A stretch of DNA of 64,000 nucleotides, taken from assembly GCF_001540865.1 (NCBI RefSeq), contig NC_033633.1, positions 7,843,691-7,907,690 on the forward strand. The letters are read 5' to 3'. The position numbers and the translations under genes are program-made. The notes below the pieces were generated by a model. That model was not told the DNA's origin. It saw only the letters and a list, made by a program, of their open reading frames with translations, and did not search any database. Below, piece by piece: positions 1-10,512 of the stretch. How positions within the stretch are numbered: position 1 is the first letter of the stretch; every line of letters begins with the position of its first letter. The DNA is from Ananas comosus. Its lineage: Eukaryota; Streptophyta; Magnoliopsida; Poales; Bromeliaceae.

Positions 1-350
1 GCCGTCACCCTTTTATATTTGAGAGTAGATGATGTATAGGGTGAGGTTCGAGTGATTGTATGTATATTTTGGAAGAATGTAAAAGATGTAATTGAATGTA
101 TTGAGCCAAATGGATGTAATAGATAGCTCTTCTCTCTTTATGTACTTGTATATGTTCTATACTTGTATCTTGCTCTTGTTTGTCGCACTGGTGGTGCTTC
201 TTGATCGTGTATTTATGAATTGAATTCCTGGGTAAATTCTTATACATGATCTGTTGGTTGCCTTGGGCGGACAGGGGAGGTCCTGTCCGTTCGGCGTCTG
301 TTCGACGCGCCCGGGGCCAGACCAAATTGGTAGCGGACTCGGGGCGTGAC
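1..350 (+). mobile_element. 3' end of a Ty3-type LTR (fragment)
   Basis: The segment closely parallels the end of the solo LTR at 16897-19248: the same run through 'gagagtagatgatgtatag', the 'gggcggacaggggaggtc' block and the terminal GGGGCGTGACA. It enters from outside the window, so its start and target duplication cannot be seen. Open frames on either strand here are incidental to the LTR. Confidence 0.75.
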
Positions 351-473
351 ATAGACGATAAGATTTTTTTGTTTTTGAATTATTATTAATAAAATTACAT
401 AGTATAGTTAGTTTAAAATTTAATTTTGCTTGGTTAGAGCTGTTGCGAAATTTTGTGAACCTAGTTGAGTATT

Positions 474-636
474 TGTCACGCCCCGGCACCACCACTTTGG
501 TCGGGTCGGGCACGTACACAGGCTGCCGAACGAATAGAATTTTTCCTATCCGCCGAAGGCGTAAACAAAACAAGTACATTGAATTTCACACAGAAAAAAC
601 AACGTAATACAGTTCTGCACAAGGGCGTATCTATAG
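474..636 (-). mobile_element. LTR terminal fragment interrupted by the next LTR
   Basis: It begins TGTCACGCCCCGG and continues with the 'gtccgccgaaggc' type block seen at the start of the minus-oriented LTRs at 47274 and 49827. It stops where a plus-oriented LTR begins at 637, so I read it as an older LTR cut by that insertion. Confidence 0.6.
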
Positions 637-1399
637 TGTACTGAATTCCAGTATACTTCCCCGAACTTTAGCTAAACTCGGCATAGTATGGAGAAAATGG
701 TGTGTGAGACTATTGGAGGAAGTTTAGAATCAAAAGTTGTGAGTTGAGTGAAAATTTCATTGAATAAGAAGGGTTAAGTTGCAATTGTATTGGGGCTTAA
801 GGATAAGACCTATCTCACCTACTCTCTCTTTTGTCATCTACCCATACAAGAGAAAAAAAAAAGAACCCATCTTTCTCTCTAAACCCTTTTCCCTTACTCT
901 CTAACACCTCTCACTTGGTGGTGAAGAAAGCTCTCGAATGGTGGATCAAGCTTGGAGAGCAAGGTGGCCAAGGTGAGATTTCATGATTTGAGTTAGGGTT
1001 TGAATTAAATCCTTTATATTTGATGTATTGTTGATCCCTAGATGATTCTAAACTAGTTTAATTGAAAAAACGATTCACTATGCTTTTTGGATGTTCTTGA
1101 GGTTCATGAAACCTAGGGGTTGGATTTGGGGCTTTTGTTCCTAAGAGATTTGGAACTAAATTGATCTCATAAATCTCTTATTGAAGGGTAGTTCAGGACA
1201 ACTTTGATTTGGATTATGACGAAGTTACGACGTTCAATTGGGAGATTTTGCCAAATTTCATTCGATAGGCTTGGATCGAGCCGAATTGGCGTTGGAAATC
1301 AAATTGCTTGAAAATCCTAACAATTGGCAATTAACCGAGGTGGGTGGTGCTCTCCGAAATAGTTGGATTTCTTCCTATATCTATGTTGCCATTTTGGTA

Positions 1400-1404
<5 letters not shown>

Positions 1405-1455
<51 letters not shown>
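1405..1455. repeat. (TA)n microsatellite
   Basis: An uninterrupted run of TA dinucleotides inside the 637-3568 LTR. It accounts for the repetitive tyrosine-isoleucine open frame that crosses it. Confidence 0.95.
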
Positions 1456-1459
<4 letters not shown>

Positions 1460-2840
1460 ATTCTATGCATATAGGGCTATTAGCCTATTATTGTGTTTGA
1501 GCTTTCAATTTTCCTTGCATGCTTCCTAAAATAGGGTTGGACAAATTGGATTGAGAACTCGATACTTGGACGCATGAGGATTGGGTTGTTGGACATTGGA
1601 AACCTTATAAATGCAATGAACTAGAATGTGAACTTAGACAATATTGTGGAACATTAGTGACATGAACTTGGTGGCATCTTGACTAGTTGTTTGGACATAG
1701 GAAACAAAGTAAAATATTAGATGTCATTGCGAGTCTAAACATGAACCTAGTGATGGAAATATGGATTGGGTATCCTATTGTGCAAGCAGATAACATGAAC
1801 ATTGTGTGTCATGATTGTACAAGTTAGTTGTTGCCATAGTTGCATAGGATTTGAGATAAGCATGCGAAGGATTAAAATAGATCCTCTGGACCATGCTAAG
1901 GATTGGTAGATTCCCGTATGTTGTTACCCTGGTTAATAGGGTGTCCTCGAGATGAGAGGACTGGATCATACTCACATTGTCTGTTTGGCTTGTTGGTGGT
2001 CGCGACATTACAAGCAGTGAGCTCCAGAGTTGTCACACATGGGTCGAGCGGTTATCTCCCCTACAGACGGCCCTAAATTGGTTGAGCGGCTATCTCCCCA
2101 TGGGCCCTAGTATTGTCAGTGGGCTCGACCTTCAGGTAAGCCAGTATGATTGGGTCATGAGGTAAAAAAAAAAGTAAGCTGAGTATAATAGATCATGTCT
2201 TTGGTTACTCTGTGAAGTCTTGTGGTAGCATCATATGACAGGTGACGAGTCGATTATGCCTCCTCTGTAAACAGTCTACGTTGGATTGAGCAATCATCTC
2301 CCTAATAGACGATCTAGAGGAGGGAGTTGGGCTTGACTTCGCATGAGCCGATATGATTGGGTTAAAAGGTAAAAATGGTAAGCATCTTGAGCATGATAGC
2401 ATTTATTGTTTACCTAGCTTCCTTTTGCAAAGACATAGTAGTGTTTATTCCAGTTTTTGCATAATGCAATTGTTGTACTACTTTCTTGTTCGTTTATCTA
2501 CTTATGCCTTGATAGATCTAGTGGAAAAATATGCGAGGTCGGCAGTCAAACCCACTGGAAATTTCTTTTAGTTCTCACCCTTGTTTTTGCAGAGCCAACC
2601 ATTAATGAAGCAGCACCAGACCGAGACGTTGGCGTTGCGCCCTAGATAGTTGGGTCACCAAGTGTAGGTCGCCCTACGTACAATTAAAAGAATGCAAATA
2701 TATTTTGGAAATGAAAATGTAATTGAAAGCGCAGTTGTATTTCGAGAAATTCATGTAATGTATAAATTGGAGAAATTATGCAAAATGTGAATATTCCAAG
2801 TGTTGTAATAGCTAGGTTTAAATTCTCGCTCTTGTGATAT

Positions 2841-3390
2841 TGTGACGCCCCAACTTCCCAGGGGGTCACCCTGTCCTAGGTCTACTCTCGTCCTAACACG
2901 CTTAACTCTCTTAACCTCTTGGGTCTAGCCACCACCCAAAATACTTAAGCCGGGTTAAGAGTTTATCCCTATTATATCTTATATATAGAACTACTTGGGG
3001 TCTCACATTCTCATCCCCCTTAAGCCCTGACGTCCTCGTCAGGCTCAGACTCACAAGTACCGGGCAACGTGAGACTCGTTTCGCTAGCCTAAGCCGACCT
3101 TGTGGTGAGTTGCGTTCCACCCACAACGGTCAACAATATGAGAGCCTCACTCTCCCCACTATATAATCCTGGCTCAGCCGAGACTCATCTCACACTTCAG
3201 ACTGGTAATTAGCTCTGATACTAACTGTGACGCCCCCACTTTCCAGGGAGTCACCCATCCTAGGACTACTCTCGTCTTAACATGCTTAACTCTCTTAACC
3301 TCTTGGGCCTAGACACCGCCCAAAATGCTAAGCTGGGTTAAGAGTTTAGCCCTATTATATCTTATATATAAGACTACTTGGGATCTCACA
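2841..3390 (-). mobile_element. Cassandra-type TRIM retrotransposon (5S-like LTRs), copy 1
   Basis: Two short LTRs of about 167 bp (2841-3007) and 155 bp (3236-3390) flank about 228 bp with no coding capacity. On the minus strand each LTR begins TGTGAGA and ends GGGCGTCACA. Next to the right LTR is a tRNA-Met-type primer site, GTAGTATCAGAGC-like (3221-3235). A purine run lies beside the left LTR (about 3008-3021). Both LTRs contain, on the minus strand, AGTTAAGC, then a GAGAGTAG block, then GATGGGTGAC followed by CCTGG: the internal promoter landmarks of 5S rRNA. TRIMs with 5S-derived LTRs are the Cassandra family. The element sits inside an older LTR. No clean target duplication was seen (gatat versus gtata). 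Confidence 0.85.
3236..3300 (-). promoter_or_regulatory. 5S rRNA-like Pol III promoter region in the Cassandra LTR
   Basis: Read on the minus strand, the LTR carries a box A-like AGTTAAGC, the GAGAGTAGT stretch and a box C-like GGATGGGTGAC, then CCTGG and AAGT, in the order and spacing of plant 5S rRNA. It is only the 3' part of a 5S gene fused to LTR ends, so it is not annotated as an rRNA gene. The left LTR has the same landmarks with a few changes. Confidence 0.7.
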
Positions 3391-3572
3391 GTATAAGTGA
3401 AACTTTTAGCCATATATTTAGTTGTGGATTCAAATTTGATTAGTATTTAATTTGATTTTGTGATTGACTATTTTGCTTGATATCTACATATTTTGTTGCC
3501 TTGCTTGTTTGTGATTCAATAATTATAGATATACGGCGTCTGTAGCATCTTGGGATTGGAGTGTGACAGAAA

Positions 3573-3590
3573 TTTTGGTATCAAAGCCCT
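3573..3590 (+). other. Primer-binding site of the decayed Ty3 element
   Basis: TTTTGGTATCAAAGCCC lies five bases after the LTR end at 3568. It resembles the initiator-tRNA-Met site TGGTATCAGAGC with one substitution, and orients the element on the plus strand. Confidence 0.7.
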
Positions 3591-3739
3591 AGGCTTAAGG
3601 TTTTAGGGTAATAAGTTATAGAATTGAGGGATTAACCTTAAAACGTATGAGATGGGCAAAAGTAGGATATGTCTGCGCTTATTTCTTTATGATACTTTGT
3701 ATATTTACACTTGTTTTCATAGTTCTTTTATTTTGTTAG

Positions 3740-4540
3740 ATGACTCGCCAATATCGTCGTATGCGCTTAAACAACAAAAAATCCGAGGACCAACCTATGG
3801 ATAGGTCTGAAAACGCAAATCAAAATCCACCAATCGCTTTTCAATCTACAGATTTACCTCCGCCGACAAATCCATCCCAACATATAGCGGCATCTTCGGC
3901 CCCACCTCCACCTGCATATTCATCTCAACCTGCAGCACCAGTTCCCCAAATGCAACAAGCTAGTGTTGTGAAACCCACTGTCGCATAATATTACAAGCTG
4001 TGATGGAGCTTGTGCAAATACAACAACTTCAACAGCGGCCACCTCCAACTTCTTTCGAAGCTGGTCCTCATGCTCGTGAGAGGAGCATAAATGAGTTTAA
4101 GAAAGCAGCCTCCTCTTGAAAGCTGCACCCTTACCTTTTTCGGGCACCGCCAATCTAGCTGAGGCGGAACTCTGGGTTGAAGAGATGGAGAAAGCTTTCA
4201 GGAATTAGACTAACGAAGAGAAGGTTTGGAATCTACATGCTTCAGGGCAGTGCCAATAATTGGTAGAAGAGTAAACTACACACCCATGGAGGCAACCCTG
4301 CTGCATTTATTTGGGAGATATTCAGCATGGCCTTCTTAAAAAGCAAATTACGACAACTTGAGAGAATTTCTCGATCTAAAGAAAGGCTCAATGTCAGTGG
4401 AGGAGTACGAGGCGGAGTTTGATCGGTTGTCTTGCTTTGCTCCTAAATAAGGATGATGAATCTAGGGCCAAAAGGTTTGAAAGCCTTATCGCACGTATTT
4501 GCACCAAATTAGCGACACTACACTTGGACAGCTACCAAGG
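3740..4540 (+). pseudogene. Decayed Ty3 gag
   Basis: An ATG at 3740 opens an 82-codon frame rich in proline, serine and glutamine that ends early at 3986-3988. Downstream, in shifting frames, there are recognisable gag pieces: an ELWVEEMEKAF segment near 4170-4200, a GNPAAFIWEIFS segment near 4290-4330, a KKGSMSVEEYEAEFDRL segment near 4380-4430 and a KDDESRAKRFE segment near 4450-4480. These are typical of plant chromovirus gag between the LTR primer site and the zinc knuckle. At least three stops or frameshifts break it, and no pol follows. It ends where a MITE-like fragment begins. Confidence 0.75.
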
Positions 4541-4690
4541 ATTTAAGTGCCAGCCGTGCCGCACTGCGTACCGTGCCACCAAGAAAGGGGCACGGTACAG
4601 GGGGGTTCCGAGACCCCCCCTCCGTGCCGCGGCACGCCGAGCCGTGCCGCACAAGACAGAGCGACACGGTGATGCGTGCCTTGTGCAAAA
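4538..4690. repeat. MITE fragment, GGATTTAAGTGCC family
   Basis: It starts AAGGATTTAAGTGCC and has the same 'cgtgccg' rich stretch as the reverse complement of the end of the complete copy at 13503-13845. Only one end is present, and it terminates the gag relic. Confidence 0.5.
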
Positions 4691-5305
4691 AAAAATTTTT
4701 GCTTTTTTCTTTTTCTTTTTGTTTTTTCTCTTTTTGTTTTATTTTTTGGGATATCCGAAGAATTCTGGATACCCTACAACTATAGCACACTGAACTTTAG
4801 CAAATTGCAAGGTTCCAGTGTTGGATTAGTATTTTGAGATACCCTAGTATTCTTGAGGGTCGTTGAAGGCGTTCTGACCTATTACTCGCGTCTTGAGGAG
4901 CGAGGGTGAGTACTTAGCACCAAAACCTTCAAACTGCAGGTTTTGGGGTGCTGGGTACCGGTACCAAAGAGGGGTACCGGAACCTCGTCACTTAACCGAG
5001 AGGGGTGCTCTCGGGTTTGAGCTCTGCGACGCATAGTACCGGTACTCATTGCTCGAGTACCGATACTGGGGCCTGGTACCGGTACTGCATCGCGCGGGTA
5101 CCGGTACACTGCAATCTGTCCGCTTGACAGAGGCTCGGGTTTGCGCGTTCGGTCGCGGGGTACCGGTACTCCAGCCCACGTACCGGTACGCAGTGCAGAT
5201 GCAGACTGCATGTTTTTTAGGGTTCTTTTTGGGATTGTTACATCTCTCAAATAACCCCTCACCCTTTTGGGGGGCTTTTGTGCTGGAACCAGAGAGGAGG
5301 AGGTG

Positions 5306-7497
5306 GTAAGCTTCCTCCTCTTCTTCTCCTTGATTTTCGCTCTCTTTTGCTTGGGATTTTGAGGTTTGATCTCTCCTTTTGCTTCTTTTTGCTTGGTGAT
5401 GATTCTTCCACCTTAGAGAAGCCTTGGAGTTAGTGTTTGGAACTTGTATGAGGAAAGATCTTCAACCCTAGCACATTCCTAACTTGGTTTGGAGCTTGTT
5501 GAGAAATTAGTAGCTTTGATCTCTCCCTTAGTTTGTGTTATGGTGGATTTTTGAGATGAAAACCTAATTTTTGGAAAACTAAGGTTTTATTTGGGGTTTC
5601 TTGATTTGTAGCCTTTGGGGTTAAATTGATGAGTGTAGAACTCTCTTTTAGGTTGGATTTGAAGTATCCTATCCTTCATTTGGATCTTGGAAGAGTTCTT
5701 CACCATATAAGGTAATTTTCTACCTATTTATGGGTTGAATTTTGTAGAGTTTGTGGGGTGTTCGTTCGAAGCTTGTAACCCTCTTAGAAATTCTTTTAGC
5801 GTATAGAAGCTTGGTGGACAACTTCGTTCGAAGGAACGAAAGGGTTCGAGGAGTATCCGATGGGTTTGACTTTACCGAAATGGGTGAACTTCCTCTATGT
5901 CTTCTCTATGGTTATTAGACTTAGATGGATGTGTACTCATGCTCAATAGGACATGATGGAATTTTAGAGTACATAATATATATGTGTTGCATGTAGAAAT
6001 TTATACTCTATATAGTAAAGGTGCATAAGGTAGGCTTTCATTCTACATGTCATTTGTTGCTTTTCTCATTATGCAATGATAGAAAGCATATTAGAGATAA
6101 ACAAAGGATCAATCTTGTGAACCCTATTTGGATTGTGGAATCAATGGGACTTAGCAATTACTTGCATGATAACACTAAACTTGTTGTAGACAAGGTAAAT
6201 GTGACATTGCAACATAGTGCATGTTAAGATCGACATGAAGCTAAACTTAGTGCATTAAACCTAGTTGAACAACTAGTATGTGGCATCGTGACATTACATT
6301 CGATCTAGGGATCGATACTGTGTTCCATGTATTAGACATGAGGAGAGAGATTTTAATGCCTTGGGCATATGATAGGAGGGACAAATGCATATAACATTAA
6401 TTGAATGAGGTCATTTGCATGATACTTACTCCATATAGTGGAGGCATCGGTAGAAAACCATGTGCATGGCATATGATATAAATTGGTAAATCTCTCGTGA
6501 CTCTTTCGCATATGGCATTAGAAAAGGACCCTCTAGGCTAGTGGAAATGGCATCTTTATACTATGTTGGAAATCATGTTACATTTAGTAAAACGACAAGC
6601 TTTTACATGCTTATGGACTAATGATTTATGCTTGACATAGTAAACATGAACGTCATGTAGTGACACTTGATTTAGCAAATGACTAAACCTTGGCAATGTG
6701 ATACTATATTGGGCCTTTGGGTCGTTGGTGCTTATTTCATGTTTTAGACATGATATTGATGACCGAGGGTTGGATACTATTGATCATGCTTGCTTGCCAT
6801 TGTGCTCATTCGCACATGCTTGTGAGGGTCACTCCCCACAAGGCGGCACTCCGAAGATAGCCTACGCGACACAAGCTCGTCCGTGCGGGATTAGGCACCG
6901 AAATGGGATGTCGTGGGGAAGGCTCATTCCTAGAGTGGGAATGTTGACTACTACTGGGCCATTAGACACAGAGCAAGCCGGACTACACACGTGTAGGTCC
7001 ATGACGAGATTGAACAATGATACCTAAAGTATAATGTGGAAACTACTACTAGATAGTGCATATTAGTTGGACTTATGGACATGCATGATAGTGCATATTG
7101 TTTGGACCTTATGTTAGTCGTTCATGGCATCAACATTCTAGTGGTAGTATATCTACATCTATGTTGATTGGTATAGATGCATGGAAAAAATAGCAATGAA
7201 AAGCATACTTACTCTTTGTAGCATTATGGAAATGATGAACATGCATGTAAACCGGCATTGGCATATAGTTGAACATGTGAGATTAGAACATCTCGTATAT
7301 GATAGTTAATCTTTGGTAGAGGCATGACTTGTTAATTAAAGTGTTTAAATTACTTGCTTTTCTCTTGTTGCTTACTTATCACCTTATAGCATGCCTCAGT
7401 TGACCTAGTGGTGTATTTCGCCACTCTCGGTGGCTTACCCACTGGGAACTATTATTTAATAGTTCTCACCCCCATTTATTGTTGGTTTTTGTTTCAG
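5306..7497 (+). other. Predicted intron inside the 4781 LTR
   Basis: The proposed boundaries are GTAAGC at 5306 and TTTGTTTCAG ending at 7497, with the same relative placement as in the LTRs at 16897 and 51103. It is a prediction from conserved position and splice consensus only; there is no transcript evidence. Confidence 0.4.
7446..7465 (+). promoter_or_regulatory. Conserved LTR hairpin
   Basis: GAACTATTA pairs with TAATAGTTC, between CCCACTGG and CTCACCCC. Equivalent hairpins with different loops occur in other LTRs (18752, 37395, 53332, 54552). A function in RNA processing is inferred only. Confidence 0.55.
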
Positions 7498-7642
7498 AGC
7501 CTTCCGCGGCGGGAGAGGCTAGGGATCGTGGCAAGGGGTTAGCGACTAACTAGAGCAAATTTTTTTTATAACTAATCCTATCGATTTTTATAATTATAAA
7601 AATAGTTTTCTTAAAAAAATAATTATAAAAATAGACCTTTAA

Positions 7643-7790
7643 ATGCGGTGAATGATTCACCGCATTCATAACTTCTATTTAGAAGTAGAAAAATAATAAA
7701 AGCGGTGAACCATTCACCGCCGCTTTTACTATCATAGAATTATAATAAAAAGGAAGAAAAAGAAAGAAAGCGATGAATGGTTCACCGCTC
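7643..7790. repeat. Repeated GCGGTGAA..TTCACCGC palindromes
   Basis: Three near-identical palindromes lie in this stretch (about 7644, 7703 and 7770), with a matching one at about 11333-11352 on the other side of the hAT-like insertion. They sit in the subterminal part of the Mutator-like element, where transposase-binding repeats are often found. Confidence 0.5.
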
Positions 7791-7862
7791 TTGAAAGCGG
7801 TAAATAGGGCTGGCAAATGAGCGAGCCGGCTCACGTTCGACTCGATATTTTGCTCGCTCGAG

Positions 7863-8641
7863 NTGGCCTACAGTTGAGGGGGTCTCCATACATTTTCACC
7901 CTTCTAATATTTATATGTTTGGGTGACCTTTTAAAATACTTAAAATAATGAGTGTACATAAACAAACTGCAATTTGTAATTTTCATAAGGTGCAATTTGT
8001 GATTTTTATAATGAAGTTGCTTTTTATTACCACACTGCCACAAAAGTGTACCAAAGTGTTAGCCTGTTTTTTAATTATGGAGGGTAGAATGGTAAATTTA
8101 CCTTGATTAACACAACCATCATTTCAATTTGTAAATAATGCTTAATTGCACGTAGCTACCCGAACTTTACAAATTAGTTTTATAAAAAAATACAAATGAT
8201 AAAACTTAATTTACGATATTTTAATTAGAAAAATATTATTAAGTGATACAAATTTAGCGGTGATGGATTTGATTTATTACTTCTAATTATTATTCATCAA
8301 CTCAAACTCAACAATAGGCTACTTTGAAATAGGCCCCTCAACTTTGAGTTTTCTGATTGGGATCCAATAAACTTTTAATATAAAATTGTAAATTTCACCA
8401 AATTTAATAATTTTAATCACTTATTAACTAATAAAAGCTAATGGATTTCCAACAAAATATACTATAATTTTTTTTAGGAGGAACTAAACTAACTATAATG
8501 ATTCAATTCCAAAAAGCTCGAGGGGCCACTTTTAAACCCTTCTATAGTCGAGGGGATCTCATCCAATTTGTACCAATTGTTTGCCCTTTCAATCGTGGCC
8601 CCTTTGTGTACACGTAACCATGTATGTAACATTAACATTGC

Positions 8642-8674
<33 letters not shown>
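7863..8674. other. AT-rich filler after an unresolved base
   Basis: An N at 7863 separates the hAT-like start from AT-rich sequence with no coding signal. A (TTA)n microsatellite occupies about 8642-8674. No gene was seen. Confidence 0.6.
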
Positions 8675-9031
8675 GAAAAACCTTTAAACATCATCCTATG
8701 ATTTCACACTTTCTAACTTTAGTATTCTATAATTTAAAGTGTATTAATTTAGTGTCCTGTAATTTTATTTTTATTTTTTTATTATTGGCCACTAATTTTT
8801 TTGTTAAATCAGTGACAAAGTTAAAACTAGAAGGTAGTAAAGTAAAATATTCAATAAGCCTAGGTAGGGTATCTAAAGTTTTTTTGTATATAATTTAACG
8901 AAATATTAACGAAAAAGCTGACGAAAAGATAAAAATAAAATCACATGACACTAATTTAATACACTTTAAATTATAAAGTACTAAAATGAGAAACTGTGAA
9001 ACTACAGGGGTGGTATTTGAAGTTTACCCTA
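8675..9031. mobile_element. Long-inverted-repeat MITE (CACTTTAGTACCCTGTGG family)
   Basis: The two arms are near-complete inverted copies: 'aatttaaagtgtattaatttagtgtcc' on the left mirrors the right arm, with 'actttctaactttagta' and its complement further out. A partial copy of the same family lies at 9858-10070. No protein is encoded. Confidence 0.65.
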
Positions 9032-9296
9032 TTTATATTATAAGAATTTTCAGAGGCAGGAAATGGTCCCTGCAATTATTGTGCATGGTTGATGGTTGAT
9101 GGTACTTGTTGTGTTTTTTTTGCCCAAATAAAAGCAAAAAAGGATGTACCATAGACACTGATCTCTATTGGTACTTAGTCTCTTGAACAGTGACAGTGCA
9201 CTTGTACTAAACTACTAATAGGTTTGTTATACTGGAAATTAGAAAAAATCATTTTGTCATGCACTGCTAATAATACAGATGCATACAAACAGAAAA

Positions 9297-9816
9297 AAAA
9301 ATCCAACAATACCAAAAATAGAAAAAAAAGGGGCCAATTTGCATAAAAAATCCACTAATTTTGGGTTTTTTATAAAAGTGGGCCACCTTTTTCGTTTTTG
9401 CAGATTCGGTCTGATTTTTCAGCAAACTGACCAAAATGCCCTTGTATCTTTTTCTCTCTCCTTTTTTTTTTTGTCGTTCTTTTTCCCTTTCTCTTCCCAA
9501 AGAGCGGCGAGGTGGAAACGTCACCCCCTCCCCCGGCGACGTCGCCCTCGCCCGCTCCGGCGACGTTGCCGGCAACGAGCCCCTCTCCCCTGCCTCGACC
9601 CGAATCCTCCGACCAAAAAGGGGGTGACGTTTCCGCCTCGCCTCTCTTTGGGAAGAGAAAGGAAAAAAGAACGACAAAAAAAAAGAGGAGAGAGAAAAAG
9701 GTACAAGGGCATTTTGGTCAGTTTGCTGAAAAATCAGACCGAATCTGCAAAAATGAAAAATGTGGCCCACTTTTGCAAAAACCCAAAATTAGTGGATTTT
9801 TTATGCAATTGTCAGA
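9297..9816. mobile_element. Long-inverted-repeat MITE (GGCCAATTTGCATAAAA family)
   Basis: Arms of about 200 bp are inverted copies: GCATAAAAAATCCACTAATT and GACCAAAATGCCCTTGTA on the left have their complements on the right. The centre (about 9505-9650) is GC-rich. The symmetry gives similar long open frames on both strands, which are not genes. Single-arm relics of this family lie at about 45598 and 46762. Confidence 0.75.
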
Positions 9817-9857
9817 AAGAAGAGATCTATATTTGCATGGTTGGACAATTTCTTATA

Positions 9858-10070
9858 GGAAAAACTTCAAATACCCCTCTTATGGTTTCACTCTTTTTCA
9901 CTTTAGTACCATGTGGTTTAAAGTGTATCAAATTAGTACTCTGTGGTTTCGCATTTTCTCACTTTAGTACCCTGTGGTTTAAAGTGTATTAAGTTAGTAC
10001 CCTGTGGTTTCGTACTTTCTCACTTTAGTACACTGTAGTTTAATATTTCATTAAGAAAAAAATAAAACCA
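9858..10070. mobile_element. Partial MITE, CACTTTAGTACCCTGTGG family
   Basis: It holds three to four tandem-like units of a TTTAGTACCCTGTGGTTT motif, matching the arm of the complete element at 8675-9031. Only one orientation is present. Confidence 0.55.
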
Positions 10071-10075
10071 CATAG

Positions 10076-10255
10076 TAGGGCCGGCAAATGAGCGAGCCGG
10101 CTCGCGTTCGATTCGATATTTGGCTCGCTCGAGCTTGACTCGAAATTAAATGAGCCGAGCTTGAACAAAAAAAAAGGCTCGAAATTTATTTCAAGCCGAG
10201 CTTGAGTATTACTCGGCTCGTTCGAATTAGGCTCGAAAAGCTCGAAAAGCTCGAA
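10076..10255. mobile_element. Second hAT-like 5' terminus
   Basis: It begins TAGGGCCGGCAAATGAGC and continues with ggctcg-type subterminal repeats, nearly the same as 7805-7862. It has no separate matching 3' end: the only terminus is 11332. It is either a second insertion that shares that end or a duplication or assembly join linked to the N at 7863. Confidence 0.5.
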
Positions 10256-10263
10256 TATATATA

Positions 10264-10512
10264 TAGTAGAGCTACTATGCTATCGAAAATATAGAGGATA
10301 TGGTGCTTTCGATTTTTTGATTCTTAGATCAACCCCTTTAATCATTTTTTTGAATTAATACTCTTGTAGGGACCACTCAATCCTAGGGATATTATTTAAT
10401 CCTAGCGGGGACCACAATCATCCCAACCATACAATTCTTAATCAAAAGGTCAAAAATTCGAAAACATCAAATCCTCTATATTTTCGATAGCATAGTACTT
10501 CTACACTATATA
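10264..10512. mobile_element. Small MITE with about 50-bp terminal inverted repeats
   Basis: The left end has GCTACTATGCTATCGAAAAT and the right end its complement, ATTTTCGATAGCATAGTA; the paired segments continue inward. It lies in a TATATA context within the hAT-like element. Non-coding. Confidence 0.65.

Larger units (their letters stand above)
637..3568 (+). mobile_element. 5' LTR of a decayed Ty3 retrotransposon, carrying a nested TRIM
   Basis: It starts TGTACTGAATTCC, like the other LTRs of this superfamily (compare 4781 and 51103), and ends GTGTGACA directly before a tRNA-Met-type primer site. Removing the 550-bp Cassandra element (2841-3390) leaves about 2.4 kb, the usual length of its relatives. 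It contains a (TA)n microsatellite, a 5' splice-site-like AAG/GTGAGA near 973 and a 3' splice-site-like TTTTTGCAG ending at 2592. Only a gag relic follows and no matching 3' LTR was found. Confidence 0.7.

Noticed and set aside
3236..3300. Possible 5S rRNA gene
   Set aside because: Only the 3' part of 5S is represented, duplicated in both LTRs of a TRIM; it is Cassandra sequence.
9279..9992. Long open frames on both strands (up to 237 codons)
   Set aside because: They are mirror images produced by a long inverted-repeat MITE and match no protein family.
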